DNA from: Oopsacas minuta
Taxonomy: Eukaryota > Porifera > Hexactinellida > Lyssacinosida > Leucopsacidae
Length of the DNA: 64,000 bases
Assembly (NCBI GenBank): GCA_024704765.1
Contig: JAKMXF010000055.1
Span: forward strand, 201,630 to 265,629
Reading direction: 5' to 3'
The translations under genes and the position numbers were made by a program. The notes beneath the pieces are model-generated. The model did not search any database, was not told the origin of the DNA, and worked only from the letters and a program-made list of their open reading frames with translations. Each line of letters begins with the position of its first letter. Positions within the stretch are counted from its first letter, which is position 1. Below are positions 32,005 to 43,578 of this stretch, piece by piece.

Positions 32005-32307
32005 CAGGAAGACAAGTGATGTAGATATGTTCACTACTGAAGCAGGAATCAGGAGTATAGGGAGAATATGAACAATCGAGGAAAGCAGCTTCATTACCAA
32101 CACAATCAACCAGGTTCAGCAAGTAGTTAGTGTTATCGTCGTAAAAACCGACAGCAGTAGATAAAGCATAACCATAACCTAATATATCACAAGTTACATT
32201 TGAATTTAGTTGTGTCCATCCATCATCACATACATAACCCCATTCTCCATCATAGAATACCTGTAACACTCCGTTGTCTCCATTTGTTAGTCGTATTGCA
32301 CCGTTTT
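32005..32307 (-). CDS. SRCR domain exon 1A
   Basis: A 303-bp exon with phase-1 edges (acceptor CATAG, donor GTAGGT) encoding one whole SRCR domain. It starts ENGAIRLTNG, continues WGYVCDDGWT, ends EHIYITCLPG, and has the class pattern of six cysteines. SRCR domains are extracellular ligand-binding modules. Its twin at 39660-39962 has the same length and edges and closely similar sequence. Confidence 0.88.
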
Positions 32308-32433
32308 CTATGATATAATGTAATAAACATTTGAAATAGCTTTTCCAAAGCATAATACATAGCATCTAATTATTACATACAAACATTTTAAAAATCTGTA
32401 ATACACAAAGATATAATGAAGTCAATTATGTAC

Positions 32434-32744
32434 CTGATGCATAACAGGTGATCTGAACCACCTCCATACTTGAACATGTTTCTTCTATATTCACACACTC
32501 ACAGAGTGAACTTTCTGAACCACTACAGTTGAATTTGTATCCATATATTGGAAATCGTAATCAACATCACTTGATGAAATAGAGGTAAATCTCATAGCAG
32601 TAGTATTAGTATGTGATCTACAAATGACATCAGCAGCTTGCTGTGTCATACCATCTGTACAGATATACTGCCATTGGTAATCTTGATAGAAGTAAGCTGT
32701 TTGAGAAATTGAAGCTACACTTTGTAAAAGAGATTCACAACCCT
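32434..32744 (-). pseudogene. SRCR-like domain exon 2A with 1-bp deletion
   Basis: 311 bp between an acceptor (ATTTAG) and a donor (GTACATAA). It is almost identical to exon 2B (40110-40421, 312 bp) including intron flanks. One G is missing near 32549 (TTGGAAATC instead of TTGGGAAATC), which shifts the frame in mid-domain. Because exon edges are otherwise intact, it could be a pseudo-exon, an allele defect or an assembly error. Confidence 0.85.
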
Positions 32745-33553
32745 CTAAATATATGATACAAATAGTAAGAAAGGTAAATACTTATCATCCCATAAATTAA
32801 GGCAATGTTGCGCTTAAAATAGATGGACCAGAAGACCAGGGATTGGTTACATATTTAAGGTATTTAGATCAGGAACCTAGAAATTTTATATCATGAATGT
32901 ATAACATGTATTATTGATGCTAACCGGTATCCCTACAATAATGCTCCAACTTACCCAAAATTAAATATGTTTTTAAGTAGATAAACGAAATGATGTAGAT
33001 AAGATTGTTATAAAAGGATCAATAATTTGTCTTCTATTGCCCAAATATTTTAAGCGCGCCATTTGCATTATTGTAAAGAATGCGCTGGCAGCAGTGATAA
33101 GATACAATCTATAAGATATATTATTAATGTGAAATGTTGCCATTCTCACTAAAGCAAGATTCATTTATTTGAACACAATCTCTCATTCATTTTTACTGAC
33201 TCACATTAAATTATCCTTGGAAATTAGAAGTTATTACAGTAATTCAAAATATACTGAACACTATTGCGAGTATATAAGCTATCAATCATCCATCTCATTT
33301 CAAAACTAGCTAAATTCTACTGTTATATCTAAAACAACCTAACAGATAGATTTTTACAAAGTTTACAACTATGGTTCTTATTTCGTTTGTTTGCGTTTTT
33401 CTCAAGGCAATGAGTTATAGTATGCTATAGCGAATCCAAATTATATATTGCCCATGTTCTAACACGTAGACGACTTATTGCGTTAAGAATTTACAGTAAA
33501 CAAATTTGCCTAATCTGAAAAGTACTTAGGGAACTGTTTTCAATGGTTATTAC

Positions 33554-33844
33554 CTGTTTCGCAAACGACTGCAACATGTTCAAAGGAAGAACAGTCTTCT
33601 GCAGTTTTATAGGTGCAATCATTGATGCGGAATTGATTGGTTCGACACATAACATCGTCAATTTTGTAATCAGAATTATCATAATAATGGCCAGTAGATG
33701 AAATTCTAGCTCGTCTCTGCCCGAGTTGTCTGCATACTGTATTAGCAGCTGTTTGATCCCAATAATCATCACACACATATCCCCAACCATCTATGTAAAC
33801 TTCTAATAGCCCTGAATCATTATTGATGCGAATATTACCATTTT
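33554..33844 (-). CDS. SRCR domain exon 3A
   Basis: A 291-bp phase-1 exon coding a full SRCR domain: ENGNIRINNDSGLLEVYIDG, then WGYVCDDYWDQTAANTVCRQ, ending SSFEHVAVVCETG. The conserved WGYVCDD and VCRQLG motifs are present. Twin at 40489-40779 with the same length. Confidence 0.88.
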
Positions 33845-33949
33845 CTAAAAGATAAATAGGATTAATTAACACGGAATATAATATAGCAAATGTGGGGCAA
33901 GATGAAAGTTATGCCAGTATAGCTATCTATTGATTATTAGCCACATCTG

Positions 33950-34083
33950 AGGCGTAACTAGAAACACTAGAGAGAAAAAAGAGGCAAGGATAAATATTTG
34001 ACTACAATATAGAGATATGGAGAGGCGTAGAAAAGAGAGGAGGCAATTGCTTCATTTGCTTCAATGATAGTTACGCCAATGCA
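33950..34083. repeat. Small MITE with GGCGTAACTA ends
   Basis: About 134 bp bounded by TGAGGCGTAACTAG and TAGTTACGCCAATGCAG, in inverted orientation, within the intron between SRCR exons 3A and 4A. The interior is purine-rich. No duplication was confirmed. Confidence 0.5.
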
Positions 34084-35139
34084 GATATAATGTATCAATA
34101 AATATGTTGTCGATGGTAAAAATATGGATTGTAACCAACAAATCACGATGGGATGGCAGAGCATGAAAGGAGCTCGCTCATATTTTGAGGAGATGGACCT
34201 CCATATATGAACCAGGAGTGGAAGGTAGAGCGGGACTCCATTTTTTGAGGAGCGTACATATCGGAGCATGCTCCTATTTGAGTATAATCAATGTATATAT
34301 TAGATAATTATTCTGCATAAAATTCAATATTTTTGCTGTTGGTTGGACACTACATAATTCACATAACATGCGTATTTTTTGAAATGGTTGGACGTTGCAC
34401 ATTAGCTTAGCTATTTCCAGATTGTACAATGGTCTAATGCAATCCTGATTGGTTAGATACAAATTTAAAATAATTCTGAAAGAATGAAATGGAGCACCGC
34501 TCCATTTTAAGGCCAGGAGCGCGAAGCGAGAATGCGCTCCAAAAAATACTGAGGTTGTAATTTGTGATGTTAGGAAAATACATATGTAAACGGTAAACCC
34601 ATAAACATTAGTAGTCAAGGCTGTTAGCACACAAAAAATGGAAAATTTTGCACATTGTGATAAAAGCATAAACTTCTCAAACTGATATATGGCAACATAG
34701 AGGACAATTTAATTGGGTCTTTGGATTAGATATCTACTTGCTGAATTGGATTTTGATCAGATTAGTTAAGAATATTAATTATAATTGATTTCGGGTATGA
34801 TAGTTCTACCTGAGCTTTGGCACCCTGACCACTTAATGCGTTGGAGGCCATTATTGTTCTACCCCTGACAAGTTATGGTCAACATTACTACGCTAATTCT
34901 CAGCATTTCGGTATGTGAGTGTGCGATAATTTCAAAATGTGACAATTAAGTCATATTTTCGTCAGATGTGAATTTGTTCCCAAGACCCCTAACAGTCCCA
35001 GCCAGGCCAGAAATACCCCTGCAGCATGCAGTACATAAGTAAGGCTTGAGGATCTTCCAGTTTCTTCTATCGATTATGACCATAGAAATATAATATTAAC
35101 ACATACGTACAAACAAATATACCGTTTTTAATAGCTTAC
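34084..35139. other. Intronic sequence, no exon seen
   Basis: Contains GGAGC/GCTCC-rich inverted words around 34165-34270 and 34490-34550, suggesting another old MITE. No SRCR-like coding block is visible. Confidence 0.4.
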
Positions 35140-35445
35140 CTTGAGGAGAGCACTCGACATATACAATAGCACCACTAAGACATGGTTGCAACATTTTTGA
35201 GCATTCACATAAAGAATCTTCATATCCTTTACATTGGAATGTAGCAGGATATATTTCACTGGTTCCGTTGTAGATGGAGGAAGATATAGATGTCAAATTT
35301 GTACCAGTGTTTTCGCGACAAACAACTTCGCCTTCTGCTGTAGTAAATTCATCAGCACAAACTTTAAATATCTTTGTACCATTGTTATATTCTAATTCAC
35401 TGAGCCCGAGTTCAGCACTCTTCAAAATTGATTCACATTGATTGT
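35140..35445 (-). CDS. SRCR-like domain exon 4A (divergent)
   Basis: A 306-bp phase-1 exon (acceptor CTACAG, donor GTAAGC). It encodes NQCESILKSAELGLSELEYN, KVCADEFTTAEGEVVCRENT, FQCKGYEDSLCECS and VYVECS. It is most like exons 2A/2B (which start GCESLLQSVASIS and carry SLCECVNIEETC). It lacks the usual WGYVCDD, so it belongs to a divergent SRCR subtype specific to this receptor. Confidence 0.75.
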
Positions 35446-36149
35446 CTGTAGAATATATACAATCGGTAAAATATTTCTAAAATGTCCAGCCTACAAACTA
35501 GACTGGTAGTGTAGCTCAGGATTATTTGTTTTTGTTCTTTTCGGGGCACGGTCCCCCTGACACCCCGTGTAGATGCCTCAATGCACCAGACCCAGACTGA
35601 TTTTGGGCTCCTGGACCTTAAAATATTTCAGGATAGTAAATATTATTAGTTCCTTACTGTATTTCATGTTTTGTCGTCAAATTCTATAGCTAAGATTCCG
35701 AAAAATTATCCTGCAATTAGCCCCTGTCAAACTTTTGAAACGGAATCTCTAACATTAATTTGAAATATGTGCAAACATTGGAATCTATATGCTCGATTAC
35801 CCCTGACAAAGAATAGAAGCGAAATTTTTAGCATCATTTCAAAAAATACAAAAGGTGCAAAGTTGTGGATATAAGATTAAACATATGATAAATAATGTAG
35901 ATATAGATTGCAATTCTCAAAATTGTAATCTACATACTCGATTACACCTAACTAGCAACTAAAATGAAATCTCTAGCACATAGGCTATTCTAAGGAAATT
36001 TTAAACTGCACAATTTCTAAATTTAGAGACTTGATAGTTACTTTTGTATGACCGAAAATAAAAATTCTCCTAAATAAATAATCAACAATCCAACTAGGTA
36101 ACAAAACATCAGAAACAAATTTTTCTGAATATGTAGTTGTCTTAGTTTC

Positions 36150-38400
36150 TTAATAAGCTTCTTTGAATATTGAAGCAAACCAGCGTTGTTCTATACTCTT
36201 TTTTGGAAGTATATCTCGACGTTCTTTATCATTTAACAAGCCAATACACAAGGACGAGGATCAAACTAGAATAAATGGTATGTGTCTAATGTATAAATAA
36301 TTCTTCGTTATGTTAGAACGATCTTCAGGCTTGTATAACATCGTAAGATTGTATCAGCCTTCAACATCAGCTGAATGTGGTTTTGCTGCCACAATCCGTG
36401 CAAATGCGGTTACTAGTTTTTTTGTGATCCGCTAATAATCCAGATTGAATTATGGATTTTATAATTTCAATTGATGCCATATTTACGTGACCAAATGCAT
36501 CACAAGCATTTCTGTATTGCAATGCAAAAGATGCAAGGTCTGATTCTTGAATAATAATCTCATAGCAGTTTTTTAATTCATTGAATTTTTTTCAATGAGT
36601 ATAGTTGTTTTACTCTTTTTAAGTCAAGACTGTATCTTTCCTCTAAAAATGTAGAAAAGATTCGATAAATTCAAAACGAATTGCAGAGAAATCCCTTTTC
36701 ACTGAGACCAGAGTATGATTTGTTCTCTTTTGCTTATCTATTAACTTCACACCAAAGACAGTAATGCTTCTTGGTTGTAGTTTTCATTGAAGATATTCCC
36801 AACCTCCTAATAAAAATGTAAACTTCATTTTGTAAGTTGTTCTATCAAATTAAAACCTTAGGATCCCAGTCAAAATATGGTTATCTTAAATAGCTTTTGA
36901 GATCTAAAAAATCTGTAGATCAGCAACACAACACATTGTTCGAAATTTTGTCCTATCTGTCAAGAATATTATGTGACCCTGAGCTTATCTATCTTCTGTG
37001 TACTGGAAATATTTTAAAATAGCTTGCAAAGAAAATACTGAACAAACTATAGGAAAATTCGGACCATCGAACTTCAAAATATTTCAGAATGTGTTTTAGT
37101 TTCAAAATGAAATCATGGCAGGATGCTATTTTTCTAGCTCTTTAGTTCTAATAGCAGATGTATGGAAAAATGTTGACAACCCACAGGCATCACAAATTAG
37201 TAAATTTACTTCTTTACTGTTTTTGACCATTTTCCAAATGCAAGGTCTGACCTATGGACAGTGAACCATATTTTCATCCATGGAAGAGTTGGATTTGAGA
37301 TAGAATCTGGACGTTCATCTTGTAATGTTTTCACAAGCTATTGTGTTCTCCAATATTCATACTTTCAGCATCAGTTACAATACATTTAATGTTATAATAC
37401 AGCTCTTTTCAAGTGATTGTAAAAAAGATACTGCTTCCTTGACTACAGATACATAACCCACTATTTTTAAATATTCAAATATTTTAGTGGTCATTTTGAA
37501 GTTTAATACTGAACCACTTCGAAATTTCTTTAGAACTTCAATATCTGGGGTAAAGCAAACCCAGTGGGTCAAAGTAGCCCCATTTTATGGTACTTATTAT
37601 CCAATCGGAAACGATTTACTTAATCATCAATTCCCATGAAACTTCCAATGCAGATTTGGTTTTGAGTAACAACTTAGTTTGTGTCCAGAAACAATATATA
37701 ACAATTAATCAGCATGTTGCATTGGTGTTACATAGGAGAAAATGCCTTATGATGGGTTATAGGTAACATGGGGAGATCCCATATCAAGTTAATTACTCGT
37801 AGTATTTGAGATATGAATACATGGACATGACCATGCAGATATTGTTCCTCGTTTACAATTGTTGAACACTATTATAGACCACCAATTCTATTGCAAAGAG
37901 CTGCGTTTTGATTTGAAGTATACATCCCGAATTCTGTTTTTGTCGTTTTTCAACATTAGACATTTTTGAAATATTTTCAGCACTGCATGATTTTTGATGA
38001 ATTTCAGACAAAAGATGTTCTTGTGGTTGTACAAAGTCGCATTATGGTTACATTAGCTGTACAAATTGCTGGAATTTTGTCTCGGTATGACATTGTTTTT
38101 GCCATAGTATCATTTAACATAAAACATTGTTCACATCTGTACTTTAATCTGCCTGATTTGGAGACATTTACAATACACTTATTAGTTTTGAGAATGGATT
38201 TGATAGAATTATTTTTCTTGGTGGTACCAGTTTCAAAAATAAATTCCTGAGAATTCTCGCTACATTTTGGTATATCATAGCCCAGTCGGGTCTACAGTTT
38301 CTTCTCCCGGTAGAGTTGTTATTTTAGAAAAAATGAATTAAGTTTCCTTGTAGGCTTTCTGAAACAGTGGCTGTTCGTATCTTCAGTTAGCTTTCGTTTT
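36150..38400 (-). pseudogene. hAT transposase relic between SRCR clusters
   Basis: Minus-strand homology is heavily broken. A KLTEDTNSH start near 38395 is followed by a GRLKYRCEQCFMLNDTMAK stretch (about 38130). A catalytic-region block FEVRWSEFSYSLFSIFF lies near 37060. A C-terminal dimerisation-like block lies near 36250-36410 (ARIVAAKPHSADVEG, then LLNDKERRD). Many stops separate them. It would sit in an intron if the two SRCR clusters are one gene. Confidence 0.65.
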
Positions 38401-39659
38401 GACATGGCATTATGCTAATTACTACAAATAATGTTATTAACAAATAGCTGAGACAATTTAAATTCACCAAATATAAAGGGTTAGGGTTAGCAAGAAAATA
38501 AACACGGCTCAGAGCATTAATCTAACTTAACAAAGAAGCTCAGCTTAAAGGATAATCCACTAATTTAAAAATACAGATATTAGAAATAAATAATTCACAC
38601 TTGAATTTTAAAGGCAGATAAAATGTCTATAAATACACGCTATAATAGCCTGTGCCCCATTGTTTTTATCGTCATGATTGTATTAAAATCAACAATATGT
38701 ATTATGATATACAATTGTTATAAGAAATTTACTCTAATTCCAAGGTTTATAATAGAGTTTCGTACTAAAACAATGGCGAGAATTCGGAACTTCGAAGTGG
38801 CCGTTATTCTGAAATAATTAATGTTAATGTCTATAGGGATTCAAATGGGATTTTTAACAGAGCAGGAATATCGGGGTGGCCGCTGTTCCGGGGTGACCGT
38901 TAAGCTAGGTTCCACTGTACAAGGATAGATTTAGTTTCAAACTTCAAGGGGAGGTTATCATGAAGCTGACTGCTTATACCCCCTCTGTGGTGTGGCTAGA
39001 TGTAACACTGTATTAACAAATACCAAACGACGCCCCAGATAATATATTCCTACTCGATTATGAGATATCAATAAGTACACGATGAACCCAAGTTCCAGGA
39101 CTCGAGCTGATAGCCTCCCGCCCATTTTTAATTTGTCTTTATCATAGGCTTCAATTCTCACAAAGGGGAGGGTATTTCCCCACCACTTAAATATAGTTGG
39201 CGAATCCCCCAATGGATTATTGGTTCATAGTTTGGCTTCAAATAACAGACTCTTTGGGTGAGGTATTTCTTCATTAAATATTGTACTGGAGCTATTTATT
39301 TAATAAAATATCAAGCATTAATAAAAGTAACACTGTGTAAGATAAAAACTAGCTTAATTAAGATACACGAGAATGAGGCATTTAGGTAAGATGGATTAGC
39401 TATTTGATATTGCAAAAATTATCACGATATTTTGGGAAAAATAGTGGAAATATCAGAAGATTAGCCGATAATTTCCTATATTACTCGTTATTTTCCGAAA
39501 TTTTCCGAAATTTCCTGATATTTTTGATATCCCCAATACTTCTGACATTGTTAGATATTTTCGGTAAACCTAAAAAATATCGAAGTAAACATGTACTAGT
39601 ACTCTAGCACATTATAATTGATCAAACCATATAGTAAAAGATGTAGAAAATAAACTTAC
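38401..39659. other. Non-coding interval next to SRCR exon 1B
   Basis: A pogo-like end (GGTTCCACTGTAC) is near 38910, and 39400-39550 has repeated TTTCCGAAA/ATATTTTC words. No coding block is supported. Confidence 0.4.
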
Positions 39660-39962
39660 TAGGACGACAATTGATGTAGACATGTTCATTACTCGAGCAG
39701 TAGCCAGGAATATAGATAGAATATACACAATCGAGGAAAGATGTTACACCACTAAAACAACGAATCAAGTTGAGTAAGTAGGTAGTATCGTTAATGTAGT
39801 AACTAGTATAGCTTGTTATAACTCCCTCATAACCTAATATCTTACAAATTTCGTTAGCAGTTGAGTCTGTCCATCCATCATCACATATATAACCCCATTT
39901 TCCGTTATATAATACTTGTAATAAACCGTTGTCTTCATTCGTCAGTCGTATTGCACCGTTTT
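39660..39962 (-). CDS. SRCR domain exon 1B
   Basis: 303 bp, phase-1 edges (acceptor TCTATAG region, donor GTAAGT). It encodes ENGAIRLTNEDNGLLQVLYN, WGYICDDGWT, a CEVLGY-type region (EICKILGY) and EHVYINCRPS. It duplicates exon 1A at 32005-32307 with identical length and phase. Confidence 0.88.
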
Positions 39963-40109
39963 CTATAAAATGATTCAATAAAATCTCCTTCACTATGGAT
40001 AAAGGCATTCAATTTCAAACTCGCGATTACACAACATGACAGAGTATATTTGAATAATGATCAAATTAGGCAAAACACATAGACAGAAATAATGAAGTCA
40101 ATTATGTAC

Positions 40110-40421
40110 CTGATGCATAACAGGTGATCTGAACCACCTCCATACTTGAACATGTTTCTTCTATATTCACACACTCACAGAGTGAACTTTCTGAACCACT
40201 ACAGTTGAATTTGTATCCATATATTGGGAAATCGTAATCAGCATCACTTGATGAAATAGAGGTGAAGCTCATAGCAGTAGTATTAGTATGTGATCTACAA
40301 ATGACATCAGCAGCTTGCTGTGTCATACTATCTGTACAGATATACTGCCATTGGTAATCTTGATAGAAGTAGGCCGTTTGAGAAATTGAAGCTACACTTT
40401 GTAAAAGAGATTCACAACCCT
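40110..40421 (-). CDS. SRCR-like domain exon 2B
   Basis: 312 bp, phase 1, intact. It runs from EGCESLLQSVASISQTAYFY through DVICRSHTNTTAM and SLCECVNIEETC to VVQITCYAS. Nearly identical at DNA level to the frameshifted exon 2A (32434-32744), flanking introns included, which points to very recent duplication or gene conversion. Confidence 0.88.
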
Positions 40422-40488
40422 CTAAATATATGATATAAATAGTAAAGTAGAGAAGTTACGATAAATAAAGAACTATAATACTAGTTAC

Positions 40489-40779
40489 CTAGCTCACAGA
40501 TTACTTCAACATGTTCATCTTTAGCGCAGTCCTCAGTAGTTTCATATTCGCATTCGTTGATGTAAAATTGATTGTTTGGACAGAAAACATCATCAATTTT
40601 AAAATCATCAGAATCAGCTATTATACTAGTTGAGTAATTTTGAGCTCGTCTATGTCCAAGTTGTCTGCATACAGTGTTAGAATCTGCTTGACTCCAAAAG
40701 TCATCACACACATACCCCCAACTATCAGTAAACACTTCCAACAATTTTGTTCCAGAAATGATGCGGACATCGCCAGACT
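40489..40779 (-). CDS. SRCR domain exon 3B
   Basis: 291 bp, phase 1. It encodes a full SRCR domain (SGDVRIISGTKLLEVFTDS, WGYVCDDFWSQADSNTVCRQ, KDEHVEVICELG). It is the most upstream SRCR exon seen. No signal-peptide exon was found above it, so the 5' end of the gene is missing from this reading or lies beyond 41 kb. Confidence 0.88.
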
Positions 40780-40789
40780 CTAAAGTGAG

Positions 40790-41651
40790 AAGGGCAGATT
40801 AACCCATGGGCAAATAGAGGCCATTGCCTGGAGCAACCTCCACTAAAATATAATTTGTTTAAAGTTGTTTGTTTCAAAAAATAAATGAATGTTTCTAATA
40901 AGCTTTAATACTTTGCTGTGTGCCATCTGCTTTGCTATCTACAGAAATAGTGTAGTAAAAAAACCTAGGTGTCAACCGGATAGTTCAATATTCAGTTCAA
41001 CTGAAATTATTTGGCGAATAGTTCAAAACTCGGTTGCAAACCGAATATCAGTATTCGGTATTCGGTTAGATGATTTAGTACAATTCATGAGCGGTTTCAA
41101 CCTTGCAACAAACAAAGTATGTAGAATCAAATTTCGCGTTTCAAGTTTCTAAACTGAAAATTTATTGTTGTTTTGAAGAAAAAATAATCGAGGTACATGT
41201 GCAGAGCTCCACACAAACAGGATTTGTGGGCAAGCGAATAGCGCTCATATTTTCTAGAATCTAGAATTTAATGAACCTGATCGTGGGCATATAAAATAGG
41301 TATACGACAATAGGATTGTATAGTATATAAAATCCATCGTATGCACCTTTGTTGGATGCCATACAACCTTCGTACTGCCGGGAACTTAGTAATATAGGAC
41401 TTACAACTGACATGTTTTTCATAGCACCATGGATGGCGAGTAGATGGCTATATTTTCAAAAGATGGTCCAAACAGGTTAAATATTGAAATTATGCCCCAC
41501 AAATGTTCTACCAACATATAAATACGGTAACCCGCGAATAGGCGCAAACACATAATTTTTGTAGTGAGCTAAATTTCAAAAATAGACAATTTTCAAATAA
41601 GGAAAATTTAGAACAAATGTTAGCCCTGTTGAAAGACAATTTACTTACCAT
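40790..41651. other. Intergenic, no gene seen
   Basis: Only short unassigned ORFs. About 41195-41250 shares words with 27520-27600 in inverted orientation (GAGCTCCACACAAA), hinting at a dispersed repeat. Confidence 0.4.
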
Positions 41652-43578
41652 GACGGTTCACTTACCTCTCTATTGTTTCTATCCACTATGGCTTCACAAT
41701 TTATACTTCATGTTACACATCTACTATTGGATTTAGTTAGGCAGCTTACCTACTTTATGTGAACATCCCGGATAAAAGCACCAAACTATGTTACCCCATG
41801 ACCATATATCCTGACTTTTCATAGGAACCACTTCCAGCAGATACATTTCGATCCCTTCTTACCTTTTTAGATAGTGGATGGCAGCTATTTCGCGGATATA
41901 TCCCCAAGCGATAACCTCTTCAAATTAAGCAAACCTTCGGGTACCACCTAGGGGAGGCAGACGTTGGAATATTATTAGGGCAATCAACAACCAGATCAGC
42001 GAGGAATCTGACCAATGTTACCCAAACAGGACAAATAGAGCTAGACGATCGCGTACAGACCCCCTATTAGTAATGGATGCCCTAGTCACCCGTGTAACTG
42101 GAAAGCTGGTGGATGGAGATTACAGAGGGGCAGTCCGTTTAGCACGCTCACAAGATTCTAAAGATACCCTTATCCCACCAGCCCTTCCGATGTTGTTTCA
42201 TCAATATGTGTCACTGAAGCCCAAGTAGAGCCCAGGCGATTCAATCATTCCCTAATGGGTCTGCAGCTGGTCCAGATGGCTTGCGTCCCCAACATCTAAA
42301 AGACCTGACACTAGTCTCAGCTGGGTCAGCCGGATCGCAGCTTCTCAAAGCTCTAACATCACTGACTAATCTGATCCTAAATTATTATACTCCTAAACCA
42401 TTCGCCCTCTATTTTTCGGGGCTAATTTATTTGCCTTGGAAATACCGGATGGTGGGGTAAGGCCAATTGCAGTCGGTTGTACCATTCATCGCTTATCAGC
42501 CAAACTTGCTGTTAAAAATGTGATTTCTGCCATGGCCCCACTCCTTGCAGCACAACAATTGGGGTTTTGTTCTCTGCAAGGGCCGAGGCAACAGTACATG
42601 CAGCTCACAGTTTTCTCCAAGATATGCAGGACACACATATCCTTATGAAGTTGGACTCAGGAATGCCTTTAATAGCATCCGTCGTGACAAAATGTTGACG
42701 GTAGTAATTGATAAAGCCCCAAGCATCTTCCATTCATATACTTTAACCACCCTGAATCATCCCATCTATCCTGGGGAGACAACTGTCGGTAATCCGCAGG
42801 AGTGCAACAGGGGACCCCTTTGTACCGTTCTCATTTATGCCATCACTGAGGCACAGAATTTGACTAACATTCTACCCAGTCTCCCTTATACCTTGGCAAT
42901 CCGGGAAATCCTTGTTTGGGATGTCATATGTCCCGATACCTTTGCTCGCTCCCACAGAGCAGAAGCAGTCAAGGGACTCGGTTTTGTGGCAACCAAAGCT
43001 GAAACCACCAAAAAATCAAACTACTGACACCTTCTCTCGACACATTTCTTCTTACCAGTTGCAATCGAAACGCTCGGGTGCTTTGGTCTCGAAACCGCCA
43101 CCCTCATTAAAGACCTGGGTAGGAAATTGAAGCTGGAGTCTAAGGATAGCAAGTCATATACTTATCTAGTCCAACTTCTGTCAGTGGCTGTATAAAGGGG
43201 AAATGCTGCTCGGGTCTTAGGTACAATAAATATTCCAGTGGAAGAGAAAGACGATCTCTTCTTCTAGTACTTGACGCCGCTTCCTCCTCAAACACAAACT
43301 GTACATTTATTTTGAACAAATTGTATTGAAATTTTGTATAAATGGAATTTTTTTAAATTATTACTAAAAAACCAAATTAAACAACAAAAAATTAATAATT
43401 TACCAAATAATGAATCAATAACAAAGTCGCTAATAATTCGTGAATAGAATTAAATAACTTTGAAAATTGTTGCTTGCCTGTATGCATATAATGGAAATCC
43501 GATAGTAGATATGTAATAGGAGGTATAAATTGTGAAGCCATAGTGGATAGAAATAATAGATGGCGGTAAGTGAACCGG
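41652..43578. mobile_element. Unit bounded by 84-bp inverted repeats around an RT relic
   Basis: 41652-41735 and 43495-43578 are inverted copies of about 84 bp at roughly 80% identity by eye (shared words TATCCACTATGGCTTCACAA and GGTTCACTTAC). Between them lies a decayed reverse transcriptase. Non-LTR elements do not carry terminal inverted repeats, so the repeats may be a MITE pair or an unrelated foldback element that captured the RT. Confidence 0.6.
42060..43180 (+). pseudogene. Non-LTR reverse transcriptase relic
   Basis: Homology in shifting frames. RVTGKLVDGDYRGAVRLA lies near 42090, and SAGPDGLRPQHLKDLT near 42260 (the RT N-terminal motif). An NKKGG-like stretch with GGVRPIAVGCTIHRLSAKLA follows at about 42445, then QQLGF near 42553. 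NAFNSIRRDKML lies near 42660 and GPLCTVLIYAITEAQ near 42815. The catalytic YLDDG box is absent; sequence passes to a C-terminal fragment (LAPTEQKQSRD). It is dead. Confidence 0.75.

Noticed and set aside
33967-34669. Two minus ORFs with hydrophobic runs between SRCR exons
   Set aside because: They overlap MITE-like repeats, have no SRCR or TM-family motif, and lack proper splice edges.
37966-38250. Plus ORF of 94 codons
   Set aside because: The hAT relic homology in this interval is on the minus strand; the plus frame has none.
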